Source of the DNA: Hirudinaria manillensis
Taxonomy: Eukaryota; Annelida; Clitellata; Hirudinida; Hirudinidae
Direction: 5' to 3'
Length of the DNA stretch: 64,000 bases
Assembly (NCBI GenBank): GCA_034509925.1
Contig: CM067537.1
Coordinates: 5,094,501-5,158,500, forward strand
Of this stretch, positions 27,727-38,435 are shown piece by piece. Position 1 is the first letter of the stretch; each line of letters opens with the position of its first letter. A program made the position numbers and the translations under genes. Under the pieces are notes generated by a model that saw only the letters and a list, made by a program, of their open reading frames with translations, had not been told where the DNA came from and made no database searches.

Positions 27727-28264
27727 ACTGCTTCATCTTTTCTAGACGGATTACTTTGGATCTCCCAAAAAATGTGACCTTAAACCCTAACTGCCAACCT
27801 TTCCGTACGGGTTTGATTTCAGCGCTTTTTACCTCGGCCTTTGCCACGCTCTTTTCAGCCTCATCAGCTTTGCAAAGATATTCTTCAATCTCTTTCATGA
27901 TGATGGTCTGCCTTTTCAATCTCGATGATGCTGACTTTAAATCATCCTCTATCGACGAAACTCTTTGCTCAAATATACGCTCCTGTAACGAAATACTGTT
28001 TCTGTTACGCAATAGGCTTAAGATTATATTACAGTGATAATAGTTAATTTGTGCCTAGCGTCAGAGGTAATGAAATAATGATAAAGAGATAATAGTTTTT
28101 GCACGATCCAGTTAAGCGTCACCACACGTTTAAGTAGCCAAGCTTGGACCATAAGAGATATGAAATCGGTTGTTGGCAATTCAGTTAACCTTTTTATTTC
28201 CAACATATCGTCGGCGCAAGTATTCCAGGAAGAACACCGTCACGAAACCCGTAATGAGCACCAT
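27725..28264 (-). CDS. Small N-terminally anchored coiled-coil protein, unrecognised
   Basis: Two exons, 28190-28264 and 27725-27982, joined in phase 0 (AAAAAG|gttaac and tttcgttacag|GAGCGT), giving 110 aa. The N-terminus MVLITGFVTVFFLEYLRRRY is a single hydrophobic segment followed by Arg, so it should act as a membrane anchor or uncleaved signal. The second exon encodes a Glu/Lys-rich helix with heptad-like spacing (SSIEDDLKSASSRLKRQTII, then KEIEEYLCKADEAEKSVAKA) likely to be a coiled coil, then a basic C-terminus. I do not know the family. The stop codon overlaps an AATAAA signal. An acceptor-like AG directly precedes the ATG, so a 5'UTR exon or spliced leader may exist. Confidence 0.55.
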
Positions 28265-28690
28265 CTACGAATTAAATGCAAAACTTGTCTAATAATACGG
28301 TAAACAACGGCCAATTTGTTTCGTATTGTTGTGGACTCCTGTGTATTTCTCCTAAAATTTTGAATTGACCAATTAAATCTTAAAATGAACTTTTTGAACA
28401 AAATTTCTCTTATACTTTTTTATGACTTTTACAATTTTATTAATGAATATTTAATCTTGAGATAAAGTTATTTTTTTTGCAAATTAAAAATCTTAAATCT
28501 TAAATTTACATTCATGCTCAGACGTTCCAGTCGATAGCGTACAATTTTACTTGATAATGCTCAACGTTGTTGTTTTAATTAACTTGGAAAACAAGCAATA
28601 ATCATGGGTTCATAAAATCTGTTTGGCCTCCCTCCGTATTAATAGCGCTCAGCAAAACATTAATCACTGCTGTCCAGAAAAGTTAGAGAA
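28265..28690. other. Flank between the coiled-coil gene and the R2-like element
   Basis: AT-rich host sequence. Nothing recognised. Confidence 0.5.
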
Positions 28691-29134
28691 ATAAGTGATG
28701 CTGGAAACTCCTCCTCGGAGCTTTCCGACAGGGATCCTCAGAGAAGGTCCCCCATCTTCGAACGTTTCGGCCCTTTGAAACCCCTGACGTTCTCCGGGGG
28801 TGGGCCGCATCCGGTGATCAGCCGGATGTCCCTGTCGGTTTCCATTGTGCGGACTCGAAGCTTAGGCTTTGGAAGGCTCTCATTGGCCTCTTTATGCCAT
28901 CACGTGCCAGACTGGAGCGACTACTGAAAGCTCTCGTTGGCTTCTTTCGTCGCTGCACTCAGTCGCTGAAGCGACGCCACCTAGCCCCAATGACTCTCAG
29001 TGGCCTTCTTTCCGTCATCCCTGCCGCCCAACAGTATCGACTTGGGCTTTAAATTTCCTTTGCAGCGGCGCGCGGTAACAGACATTTCCGTCACCGGCTC
29101 CGCGCCTCTCGGGCGATGAACTACTTTGGTGGAT

Positions 29135-32100
29135 TTATTCTGACCGGAGATCGGCGGCTTTCTCCGGTCCTTTCGCTATGGCATCCGAAGATGTTTCCTT
29201 GCCTCTCATTTGCCAGATCCAGAACGAAGCTGCCTCCGCCGCTTCCGACATCTTTGTCATCGTCTTCGTTCTTTCTCGGCTAGATAGGCCTATTTTCGTG
29301 AGGAAAGCGTAAGTCGACTTGCCGACTACGCCCCTTGCGCCAACTTCTATTGGGAAGAGGTCAACTCTGAACCCTTTCGCTTCCAGGTCCACCGCCAGAT
29401 CTGCATACTTTTCCGCTTTCAGCGCATTGCTATATTGCATTCTGTCCTCCCATGGGACCGTCAACTCCACCAAAATGATGGCATCTGACGACGGTGACAT
29501 CAACACCATATCGGGCCTCTTGCCACTCTCAATCAGCACCTGGGGATAGTGCCTCATTCCTTCTAAGTCGGCTGCGACTGTCCAATCGTTTGCCTCTGCA
29601 AGGATGTCCTTTCTTGGCGTTTTACATCGCTTTCTGCAGAGGTGTGCGTGGCCCTCGCGCAGGAAGTAAATCTTCCGCTGCTTGGAGATTGCGCGCGAGT
29701 TTGCTTTGGTTACTGCTGCTTTGGTGGCCTCACACACTTCTCGAAGGACCTGATTGTGTCGCCATGTATACCGACCATGGGCAAGGGCGTATGTGCAGTT
29801 GCTGAGCACATGATGCAGTGTCTCGGCTCCGTCGCAGAGTCCACATTTGCCGTCTTCTACTAACCCCCACCTCCTTAAATTGTCCTTGGAAGGCAACTGA
29901 TCATAAATCGATCTTACCGCAAAGGCCAGCCGGAGCGGAGACAACTTCCATAAGTCGCTCCAGGTAAGGGACCGTTGGATCACATCCTCCCAAGTTGTCC
30001 ACTTACCCTGTTGTGCTAGCTGTACGGCCTTTGTGACTCGATCTTGTTCCTCTTTCCGCCTCCTCTCCTGGCCAATCATCGCACCCCTGGTCGATGAGCT
30101 GGCCTGGGACCATTTTTGGAAGTGGTTCCATCCCACTGCGTGACGGTCTGTCTGGATAGGACCCCTCACTTCTTCGAACATCAGTACATTTACTGACTCG
30201 TCGATCTCTTTCTGCGCTCGGAACTTCTTTCCAGATCTGAGCAGTGGATTAACTTCACGGATCCTGTTGTCCGCGGAGTTATTGAGCATCCACTGCGTTC
30301 GGATTTTGGAGAGTTTGTACTCCTCCACGATGGACCTAAGTGGCAGTCTAAGACTCGCGCTCCTGCTGTAGAGGGCAACCGACGACAATGCTGGAGGTAA
30401 ACCTAGCCATGTCCTGGTGTGCCGATTGATTTTCCTCTCTAACCCCTCGACCGCCGATAGACCAATCTCATAGATGGTCAAAGGCCAAAGGAGTCTGGGC
30501 AGGAGCACAAACTGCAAAAGCCACACTTTGAAACGACCCTGGAGCGGCGCCGCCTCGATCGCTTGCAGCCCCTTACTGGTTTGCGTGACTATGGCGTTCT
30601 TCATGCTCTTGTCGGTGAGCGAGTCGTCAAACATCCTTCCTAGGCTCTTCACAGGCTCCTCGGATGGAGTGGGGATTCGTTGTCCCGCCACCTCGAAGAA
30701 CGCGTCCCTGCAAATTTTCCCTCTAACCAAAGAGAGACTCCTGGACTTCGCAGGTTTGAAGGCCATACGACACCATCCTAGCAAGTCGTCCAGCTTGTCC
30801 AGGGTTTCCTGAACGACTCGCTTCCTATTCATAATCAGGGTGGTGTCGTCCATGAATGCCTTTATTGGAGGCATATACACACCCTTACCAATGTGCGCCT
30901 CTGGAATGTCGGACCCAACTGCCTTCAGTAGGATCTGCATCGCCAGTACGAACAGGGTCGGAGAGATCGCACACCCCATGGCTATCCCGACCTGCAGAGG
31001 AACCCATTTCGTCGTGTACGCTTGGGTGGAGAAACGCATCATGAACCCGTTAAAATATTCCTGGAGGATACGGATAACGGGCTGAGGCACATGGTGTGCC
31101 TCCAACGTCTTCCACAAGAGTTGATGCGGCACCGACCCATATGCGTTTGCTAGGTCCAGCCACACTACGTACAGACTCAACCGGCCCCTCCTGGCCCTCT
31201 GGATCGCCTCCCATATCATGGAGGTGTGTTCGATGCAACCAGGTACACCTGGAACTCCTCCCTTTTGGACAGATATGTCAACGTACTGGTTAGCCATCAC
31301 AAACTCTGTGAGCCTCGATGCCATTATGGAGAAGAATATCTTCCCCTCTACATTCAGCAGTGATATGGGTCTGAATTGATTCAGATCCCTGGAGTCTTTC
31401 TCCTTTGGAATATAGACGCCCTCTGCCTTTTTCCACTCATCGTGGATCGTGGCGGAAGACCACGCCCCCTCGACGAGGGAATACAGCAGATATAGTGTCT
31501 TGGGGCATCTTTTGTACAGGAGATATGGAACTCCATTGGGTCCTGGCGCTGAGCGGTTTCTCGCTTTTCTAACGACTCTTCTCACCTCCTCGAGCGAAGG
31601 AGACGCCATACAAAAGGGGCTGGCTGGCAGCGGCACCGCCGGAATGTCCAGCCTTTCCTGAAGAGCCTCGTGCTGGAGGAGGTCACTATAGGTTCTGACT
31701 AAGTGTTCCTCCAGTTTTTCTTGCTCTACAGTAAGCACACCCGATTTTGGAGGATCTAACAGCGATCTCCCATACTTATAGGGATCGCTGAAGAAGCTTC
31801 TCATAGCTTTCCTCCTCTCGTATTTCCTCTTCCGCGCTCTTTCAGCTCCGCGCAAGTCCCTCACACGTCTTTTAACGTCCTCCCATAGGACGGAGAGTCC
31901 TTCTCTCTCATCTTCGTTAGCCATTTTCCACCGTCGGCGAAGCGCCTTTTTCTCGCCCTTTAGACGGTTAATGTCGCGCTGTCGCCTGGATTCATGCACC
32001 TTCTGAGGTTCCTTTGCAGGGATGACCCCAAACTTTCCGACACATTTGTCGTAAATGAAGTCGCTGAAGGACTTCACTGATCCATCCTTCAGGACTTTCT

Positions 32101-32257
32101 TCAGCCCTCGCTTCAGCTCCTCATCCAGTCCTGACCAGCTTTCCTTATCGCTTCCTCGAGGGAACCTGATCCTAGCTCTCGGGGGGTCTTGTCCTGGGCA
32201 TGAGACTCGGACACACACTGTGGTGTGACTCCGGTCAGGTGTCGTCCGGCGTTTTAT
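29135..32257 (-). CDS. Reverse transcriptase / restriction-like endonuclease polyprotein of the R2-like element
   Basis: Open for about 1040 codons on the minus strand; residues are counted from position 32218. RT motifs: SAPGPNGVPYLLYKR (about 223), FRPISLLNVEGKIF (about 282), VVWLDLANAYGSVPHQLL (about 351), GCAISPTLF (about 415) and the catalytic FMDD at 455-458. After the thumb comes a CCHC knuckle (CGLC at 792-795, then His and Cys808) and the endonuclease motif RPDMVL (901) with VELTVPWE (917). These let the protein nick DNA and prime reverse transcription at the target. No ATG exists near the start: the frame opens after a TAG at 32258-32260 and 32218 is a GTG. Translation may come from the preceding zinc-finger ORF by a +1 shift, or one base has been lost or gained. 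All catalytic residues are present. Confidence 0.9.
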   Translation of the reverse strand: MKRRTTPDRSHTTVCVRVSCPGQDPPRARIRFPRGSDKESWSGLDEELKRGLKKVLKDGSVKSFSDFIYDKCVGKFGVIPAKEPQKVHESRRQRDINRLKGEKKALRRRWKMANEDEREGLSVLWEDVKRRVRDLRGAERARKRKYERRKAMRSFFSDPYKYGRSLLDPPKSGVLTVEQEKLEEHLVRTYSDLLQHEALQERLDIPAVPLPASPFCMASPSLEEVRRVVRKARNRSAPGPNGVPYLLYKRCPKTLYLLYSLVEGAWSSATIHDEWKKAEGVYIPKEKDSRDLNQFRPISLLNVEGKIFFSIMASRLTEFVMANQYVDISVQKGGVPGVPGCIEHTSMIWEAIQRARRGRLSLYVVWLDLANAYGSVPHQLLWKTLEAHHVPQPVIRILQEYFNGFMMRFSTQAYTTKWVPLQVGIAMGCAISPTLFVLAMQILLKAVGSDIPEAHIGKGVYMPPIKAFMDDTTLIMNRKRVVQETLDKLDDLLGWCRMAFKPAKSRSLSLVRGKICRDAFFEVAGQRIPTPSEEPVKSLGRMFDDSLTDKSMKNAIVTQTSKGLQAIEAAPLQGRFKVWLLQFVLLPRLLWPLTIYEIGLSAVEGLERKINRHTRTWLGLPPALSSVALYSRSASLRLPLRSIVEEYKLSKIRTQWMLNNSADNRIREVNPLLRSGKKFRAQKEIDESVNVLMFEEVRGPIQTDRHAVGWNHFQKWSQASSSTRGAMIGQERRRKEEQDRVTKAVQLAQQGKWTTWEDVIQRSLTWSDLWKLSPLRLAFAVRSIYDQLPSKDNLRRWGLVEDGKCGLCDGAETLHHVLSNCTYALAHGRYTWRHNQVLREVCEATKAAVTKANSRAISKQRKIYFLREGHAHLCRKRCKTPRKDILAEANDWTVAADLEGMRHYPQVLIESGKRPDMVLMSPSSDAIILVELTVPWEDRMQYSNALKAEKYADLAVDLEAKGFRVDLFPIEVGARGVVGKSTYAFLTKIGLSSRERTKTMTKMSEAAEAASFWIWQMRGKETSSDAIAKGPEKAADLRSE

Positions 32258-32450
32258 CTACCCGCACCTTCGCGGTAGTACGATGTCTCTGTGCCTTGCA
32301 CCCGCAATTTGTCTTGGATCGGTGGATCTTAAGTCCCCTTTCGGTCGCGAACGCTCTTCCGCACACGCATCTGCTACCAGACATGCCATTGTCCGGGGCG
32401 TTAGTCGTACTCGGAAGTCTGTTGGTAGCCAGGTCAAGCCTTGAGTCCAT
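32235..32450 (-). CDS. N-terminal zinc-finger ORF of the R2-like element
   Basis: 71 aa from an ATG at 32450, containing one finger of pattern C-x-C-x12-H-x5-C (CVCGRAFATERGLKIH...NC). RLE-type LINEs carry such fingers at the N-terminus of the single ORF for DNA target binding. Here it ends in TGA at 32235-32237 and overlaps the RT frame by about 23 nt in a different frame, one base downstream (+1). It is most simply the displaced N-terminus of the same protein. Confidence 0.75.
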   Translation of the reverse strand: MDSRLDLATNRLPSTTNAPDNGMSGSRCVCGRAFATERGLKIHRSKTNCGCKAQRHRTTAKVRVDKTPDDT

Positions 32451-32590
32451 TGATGGTCCGTCATTCTCCCCCTCCTTTCGGCTGGGACCATGGGGGCATA
32501 TTTCGTAGTCCGGTGAAGTAGCGGTCGTTTTATCGCGCGGGTCGCTAGCCCAATCGCGACCTCGTCTTTCCGAGACGTGCTTTGTTAATT

Positions 32591-33115
32591 TATCTGTAGA
32601 ATGTAATTATAAAATACCATTTATACTGCCGACGCCAGTGGAGCTTAGAAATTACGTATTATTCTTAATATTATTATTCTTAACAATTAGTTATTGTTAA
32701 ATATAAATCCAAGCAAATTATAATTATGAAGTTTCTTCTTACACACTAAGGAAGGAAGCTTTAAGATAATTAAATATCTTTATGTTTTAACTATTTTCCC
32801 TGTATAGCTCTTGGTTCAAAGAGTATATAATGGATTGATTGACAACAATCACAAACTCACCTCAGTAACAACACTGCATACGATTAATTTTTCCGTCCTT
32901 TAGAATTGATTAAATACAATTACGAATAGTTATTGGGTACATTGCACAATTAAAATAGTAGTTAAAATTACAATTTGGTAAATCATTTTTTAAATATTTT
33001 TTCGCTTTCGACGAACATAGTTACCAAAATAAACAACGCAAAATTGAGGCGGTTGGTCCGTTGTTCAGATTGGGCTTTCGTTTGTCTAAGACTTGCCTTT
33101 TAACAGCATCTTGAA
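32591..33115. other. Intergenic, R2-like element to PPP2R3C
   Basis: AT-rich sequence with no exon. A pyrimidine-rich acceptor (gccttttaacag) ends 9 nt before the PPP2R3C ATG, so a 5'UTR exon or spliced leader is possible. Confidence 0.5.
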
Positions 33116-36100
33116 ATGAGCGACGAACATTCACTAGTTAAACTTTTAAAGAATCGCCTAGGAAAAAAAAGTAATGTTCATTTCTTTTTTTTTAAATAGT
33201 TCGATCGTCTTCAAAAATGAAGCCTTTATTATTATTACATTCTCAGGAAATGAAAGCGGCGATGTTGAACCGGAAATAGAATTCCAGACGTTATGCAAAG
33301 AATGGGGCATTGGGGATAAGGGTGACAGTTACAAAACAATTCCTCGGTTTTATACAAAAGTGTGAATTCTAACTTTGTGTCAAAACAAATGATGTGATAA
33401 TTTATTTGATTCAGATGCAATTAATGAAAGTTAATTTTATTTTCCTTTTTAGCTTCCTGATGACGATCAGGCTTTACAAATAAAACTTAGGGAAGAGATA
33501 AGGTGAGCGTGTTGATGTATTAAAATTCAAAACCCCATTGCTATTTATGATGTCGTGGTAAAATATTTTGACCATTTTAGAGCTCTGTTCCTGCAGAGGC
33601 AAAGCAAAGCACTACTTGATAACGAAGAACTTCAGGTTCAAATATGGAAGAACTGTATTTTCAATAAAACATCTTGATAACGAATCTATGTTAATTTAAT
33701 TTATTTGTTTGATTTCTTTTTTCAATTCTGCAGTCCCTTTGGCAAACATTAGAAAAGAACATTAGTCCTCCATTGCAGAATGGAGAACAAATGATTAACT
33801 ATTTGGATTTCAAGAAGGCATCGATGGATGTTTCTCCTAAGTGCAAGTCAGTGTTTTTCATTTCAATATTTTCATTATACTGGGTTTTCTTGAAAATATC
33901 CTTTATGATTTTATATATGGATTTATTTCAGTTGCTAAAAAGAATCTGATCCATGTTTAAATATAATTATTATGAGTGCAAACAGCAGCTTCTCCATCCA
34001 GGCAGTTCTTCAAGCCGTCACTGTTTGCAAAGCTGTTGGGATCGGACAAGTACGGCAGGATATCGGCTGTCCATTTCTTCAATTACGTGATGAGGAAGGT
34101 GTGGTTGCATCAGACGCGGATAGGACTCTCCCTCTACGACGTCACGGGACTCGGGTACTTGAGGGAAAATGTTTGTAAATCGATTTTAAATTCATATTTA
34201 ATAACTGTAATTAAGAGATTTGAATTTAAAAAGCACTGCTATAACCTTAGTTTTAATGGTTATCTATCAAATTTAGTGTCTCTCAAAATATTTTTTGAGA
34301 AAGATTTTACTTCACTGATGCACTCTTTCATAGTTCATATATGACAAGTTGTTTTCCAACAGGATTTGGAAAATTACATCCTTGAGCTCATTCCAACTCT
34401 TCCAGAGGTTGGTTTTAAGTGATGTCATCTCTCAATTTATTCGTTTTGAATATATTTATTTATGAATCAATTACCTAATTACCACTCGAATAATTAATCC
34501 ACTTGACGGAGTTAGCTCGACAAGATGGACAAGTCATTTTATCCTTTCTACGTCTGCACCGCGGCACGGAAATTCTCCTTCTTCCTCGATCCTTTGCACA
34601 CCGGGAAGATCAAAATCCAGGACATTCTCACTTGTGGATTTCTTGACCATCTTCTCGAGGTTTAATAATATTAATAATAATAATAATATTAGTTGTTATT
34701 TAATACTCGGATCTTCGTTAAGTAGCCATTTAATAATTATCGAATTGAATTCAGGTAATTGAACGTTATATTTTTGTATTGTGAAGTACTTGGAAATATT
34801 CCTGTTGCCGACGACATATATTCTTTAAAAATATATATTTATCAGTCCTTGTCTTGTTAAATCAATAGGTTATATGACATTTTTTTAAAGAGATATTTTT
34901 ATTACCATCTGCTAATTACTAATCAATTACTATTTAATTATAAAAATATTTATACGGTCGATCTAACTATCATAAAAATCAGCTGAGGGACGAAGAGATG
35001 AGCAAAGAAACCCAGGAAGCCAATTGGTTCTCTGCCGTTTCATCCATCAAGGTCTACGGACAATACCTCCACTTGGACACGGACCGTAACGGCATGCTCA
35101 CCAAAGAGGAACTCTCCAAGTAATTTCGGCCAAAAGCATTCCTAAACGTTTGCCGAACTGTCGGCAGCTTTAATAGTTCGATAGTGTGATAAATTATAAT
35201 CCATTTTAACTTGGATATTTATGACTAAATCCCTCCATTTGTTTTTTTTTAATCCGAACCAGATACGGCTCGGGAAAGCTCACTCCCGCCTTCCTGGATC
35301 GCGTCTTTGAAGAATGCCTAACGTACGAAGGCGAAATGGACTACAAGACCTTCCTCGACTTTGTTTTGGCTCTGACGCACAAGAATCAGCCTCAGTCCAT
35401 TCAGTACCTCTTCAAGATTCTCGACGTCCAGCACAAGGGATATCTTAATATCTTCGATCTTCACTTCTTTTTCAAGGTTTGTTCGGTCAATTTTTGAAAT
35501 GTTAATTTGATATTTATATGTGTAATGGCAAGGTGATATCGTCAAGTGATTTCAGTGATATTGAATATTTTGTCAAAGCTAAGTAATTTAATGTTTGTGG
35601 CTAGCTGTGATTATAAAAGTATTGTGAGATACTAAAAAATATATAATCACAATTACCACCAGATAGAATTGCTATTATAATCCCTAAAAACTTAATCATT
35701 GGGTCCAATCAATATTTTGAAGATCATATATATTTATATATGGTTTAATATTGAATATATTCAGTCCATATTGGAGCAACTGAGGAAGAACAATCAAGAG
35801 ACAGTTTCATTTGAAGATGTGAAAGATGAAATCTTTGATATGATCAAACCTGTTGATCCTCTGAAAATAACCTGCCAAGATCTCATCAAATGGTTTTTTA
35901 TTTTATGGTCTTTTTGTTGTTATGCAATCCATAGAAATAAGATTTGAATTTCATTTCTTTTTGTGCCAAATAATTTTTACGTTTTTAGCATTATTTACCC
36001 ATCTTATCTACAGACTATGTTGACTTGCTGATAACTTTTAGTTTGCTAAGAGAACAATACATTAATAATACATTATCAAAAATTATATTATTATGAAAAA

Positions 36101-36319
36101 TACATTATTTAAGTCTAATATAATGGCAATAGCAGTAAAAATATCTTATAAAATTGAACTATTGAATTTGTCAAATGAGATTCAAAATAAGACCATTCAT
36201 TCTTTAGCGGCCAGGCGGAGACCATAATCGGACTGCTAATCGACACAAGTTCTTTCTGGTCCTATGAGAACAGGGAGCTGTCTGTTCCAATGATGCCCAC
36301 AGAAATTGCAGAGTTGTAA
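33116..36319 (+). CDS. PPP2R3C: PP2A regulatory subunit B'' gamma (G5PR), PPP2R3C homologue
   Basis: Twelve exons: 33116-33170, 33247-33359, 33453-33502, 33581-33635, 33734-33846, 34002-34170, 34363-34407, 34516-34659, 34983-35119, 35263-35476, 35765-35892, 36208-36319. Every phase matches and the product is 444 aa (human 453). Family landmarks in order: YKTIPRFY, LLDNEELQ, FFNYVMRKVWLHQTRIGLSL, LENYILELIPTLP, FYVCTAARKFSFFLDPL, RDEEMSKETQEANWFSA, a canonical EF-hand loop (DTDRNGMLTKEE), FLDRVFEECLTYEGEMDYKT, VSFEDVKDEIFDM and FWSYENRE. PPP2R3C is a calcium-binding PP2A regulatory subunit linked to centrosome function and lymphocyte survival in vertebrates. The first exon end is less conserved; the other joins are secure. 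Confidence 0.96.
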
Positions 36320-37053
36320 CAGTTTTATAATTGAATAGTCAGTTTAAATATTAATTATATTATTATTATTATTGTTGTTGTTGTTATCCACCATTAATTA
36401 TTTTATTTGAAAGAAAACTATTTTTGTAACTGAAACTGTTAACGTTTATGCGGAGATTTGTAAAAGAAATGAATAATGAGCAAACAGCAAGAAGCAAAAA
36501 ATAGCAATTCAAAGTATTTTTAATTATCTTATCAACTAATTTTGGTAAAAATCGATTCCTGTGTTGGTGAAGCCTAGGGTCAAATTACCCCTTACGAGCG
36601 CCCACATCAATGCTCAGAGAGGTAGCCCGACCCTCAAACGTTTCGGCCTTGTAACCTCTGACGTTCCCTGGGGCCGGGCCGCACCCTCTGATCAGGCGAG
36701 TGTTTCTGTCGATCCTGTCTTCCCTTCACACCTTCTCTTGCTTCTACCATAGCATCTCGAACCCGGGACCATATCACGCAGCCTTTGGTGTTTATGGATT
36801 TAATTTAGTCAATATATCAATTAATTATCGAGTTTGTCGAAATAATTAAACTCATTAAGTGATAATTGTTATTAACTTCCGAAGTATAAATTATGGATCA
36901 TAGGGGCTTTTAATAAATTAGATAAAATCTTTTTTAAAATTAATTTTTTTCCATTGCACCATTTTGAATAATTTCATGCATTATATTATACTATATTATA
37001 TTATATTTTCAAATAGAATAAAAACCGAATTTTCAAAAGCTTCAAAGTAGATG
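36320..37053. other. Intergenic with a retroelement tail
   Basis: AT-rich 3' flank of PPP2R3C. The only structured part is the GC-rich retroelement tail at about 36585-36770. Confidence 0.55.
36585..36770 (-). mobile_element. Truncated 3' tail related to the R2-like element
   Basis: About 185 GC-rich bp in AT-rich DNA share ordered blocks with the 3'UTR end of the element at 28.7 kb: AACGTTTCGGCC, TGACGTTC, GGGCCGCA and TGATCAG. The copies differ, so this is probably a different subfamily member, 5'-truncated to its last ~190 bp and in the same minus orientation. Confidence 0.7.
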
Positions 37054-37152
37054 GCGTCATCGTGAGAAATGACGCAAATTAGCTTCGAACCAATAAGATT
37101 TCGTTGAGAGAGAACTTTCTTATAAATTGGCGTTAGGTTCCAAGAAGCTCCA
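37054..37152 (+). promoter_or_regulatory. TATA/CCAAT promoter of duplicated unit 1, with ATF-like palindrome and a heat-shock-type element
   Basis: In order: GCGTCAT-N8-ATGACGC (37054-37075), CCAAT (37090-37094), AGAACTTTCT, which fits nGAAnnTTCn (37111-37120), TATAAAT (37121-37127), and an initiator-like TCCAGT with A at 37152, 31 bp after the TATA start. The same order recurs in unit 2 with identical CCAAT-TATA spacing. Confidence 0.6.
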
Positions 37153-37716
37153 GTCATTGCGCCATCACTCGACTTCGGATAGTTAGCGTTTTACGTTGGT
37201 AGGTTAAGGTTGTTAGGTGTTCGCGATTCTAGGTTCCACGACGATTGGTATTTTCAAGGAGGCTGAAGAAGAGTAAGTCCATTTATTTGCGATTTATCGA
37301 ATTAATTAGCTTTGAACAAAATTGAAGCATGATTAAATGTAATTAATAGAATATTAAAAAAAACAGGATTAGTGAAAGACATCGAGAACGTGTGCAAGTA
37401 TAGCTGGTATCAGCTGCATCAACTAAATTTATTATTTAATTTTCTTGAGTAAAAGATGTCAAATTGTGTCCTCCAAAGTGATTGCGGGGCGCTCCTCGAG
37501 CCACCCCTAGTTAAGGATGTTGGTTTTTTGTTGTTTTAATTTGTTGCCGCTAACAGTCACAATCACTCATCCGTTCCAAGACCACAATCGATCATTCACC
37601 ACCGCCTCACCTCGCCCCCTTTCAAAGTCCTTCCTGCACCTCATCGTGGTGGAAGGGTGAACGGAAGTCCCTCGGGGACTTCTGGCCAACGCAGGAGGCA
37701 TTTATTTCTTAATAAA
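37152..37716 (+). ncRNA. Putative two-exon transcript, unit 1 (tiny ORF or non-coding)
   Basis: Inferred transcript. Exon 1 would be 37152-37272, has no ATG, and ends at a strong donor (GAAGA|gtaagt). Exon 2 would start at 37456, where an AG directly precedes an ATG, and run through a ~245-bp block to AATAAA at 37711-37716. The only ORF from that ATG is 27 codons (37456-37539, starting MSNCVLQSDCGALLEPP). The block contains a perfect hairpin, GAAGTCCC-TCG-GGGACTTC, at 37664-37682. The block is almost identical in unit 2 at 38.8 kb. It could instead be a dispersed repeat tail. I do not know the function. Confidence 0.4.
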
Positions 37717-38360
37717 AGAATTTTGAAACCATTCTTTGACTTGACTTAATTTGATTTGAATTATGAAAATAAGTTTTAAAACCTACTTAATTCTTTGAGG
37801 TGGGATTGGCAGAGGAATAAAACGAAGTCTTAGGACTTGGTGCTTTCGAAGCAAAACATTTATTTGAGAACGTACAATCTGCCTTCAGATATTCTGAAGG
37901 ATTCTGGAAAGAAATGTTGAAATTGAATTGGGGTTTTTGTTAAAAAATTGATTTAAGCAAAAAAAAAAGTTCCATCGAACTTTTATTGCATCACATTTTA
38001 CTATAACAACGAGTGTTCAGAAATTGTTAGAACGCCACACATTTGATTTTAGATACTTTTGCACGTTCCAACATTTTAAGCTGAAGACATCGATTACTCG
38101 AATTGATTTTAATTGTTTAAAACAGATTTTAAAGTAAAGATATATAAAGTAGTAACTACAAATTTGTTTAAGTTGGAGTGACTTCCTTTTACGTTGGATG
38201 ATTGTTATGGGATAAATTTTGCATTTCCAGGCAAAGATGAGTTGTTACTAATAAAAAATTTAAGCAAATATAAATGAAATAATCTATTGAATTTAAGAGA
38301 ATAAAATCAAATTAAGAAACTTTATAGTAAATAAAATTATAAACAACAATGTATGATTTC

Positions 38361-38435
38361 GTCATCTTCAAAATGATGCAACAGGTTATTTAATCAACCA
38401 ATGAGACTTCGTTGTGAAATATTTTGATTATAAAA
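38361..38435 (+). promoter_or_regulatory. Promoter-like region of duplicated unit 2
   Basis: GTCAT...TGATGCAAC (38374-38382, an ATF4/C/EBP-type composite site), CCAAT (38398-38402) and TATAAAA (38429-38435). CCAAT to TATA is 31 bp, exactly as in unit 1, and ordinary bases between them also align (GAGACTTCGTTG versus AAGATTTCGTTG). The heat-shock-type element is not preserved. Confidence 0.55.

Larger units (their letters stand above)
28690..32590 (-). mobile_element. R2-superfamily (RLE-type) non-LTR retrotransposon
   Basis: A GC-rich block in an AT-rich region, with sharp composition changes near both ends. In order on the minus strand: a 5' region, a short zinc-finger ORF, a 1027-codon RT-endonuclease ORF, and a GC-rich 3'UTR (about 28690-29134). 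It is not in 28S rDNA. No apurinic endonuclease or LTR is seen, which fits the RLE group (R2, NeSL, Hero, CRE). The end of the 3'UTR is shared with the fragment at 36585. Exact termini and target-site duplication could not be fixed by eye. Confidence 0.85.

Noticed and set aside
29319-32508. Many + strand ORFs over the R2-like element
   Set aside because: They are antisense shadows of the GC-rich minus-strand RT ORF.
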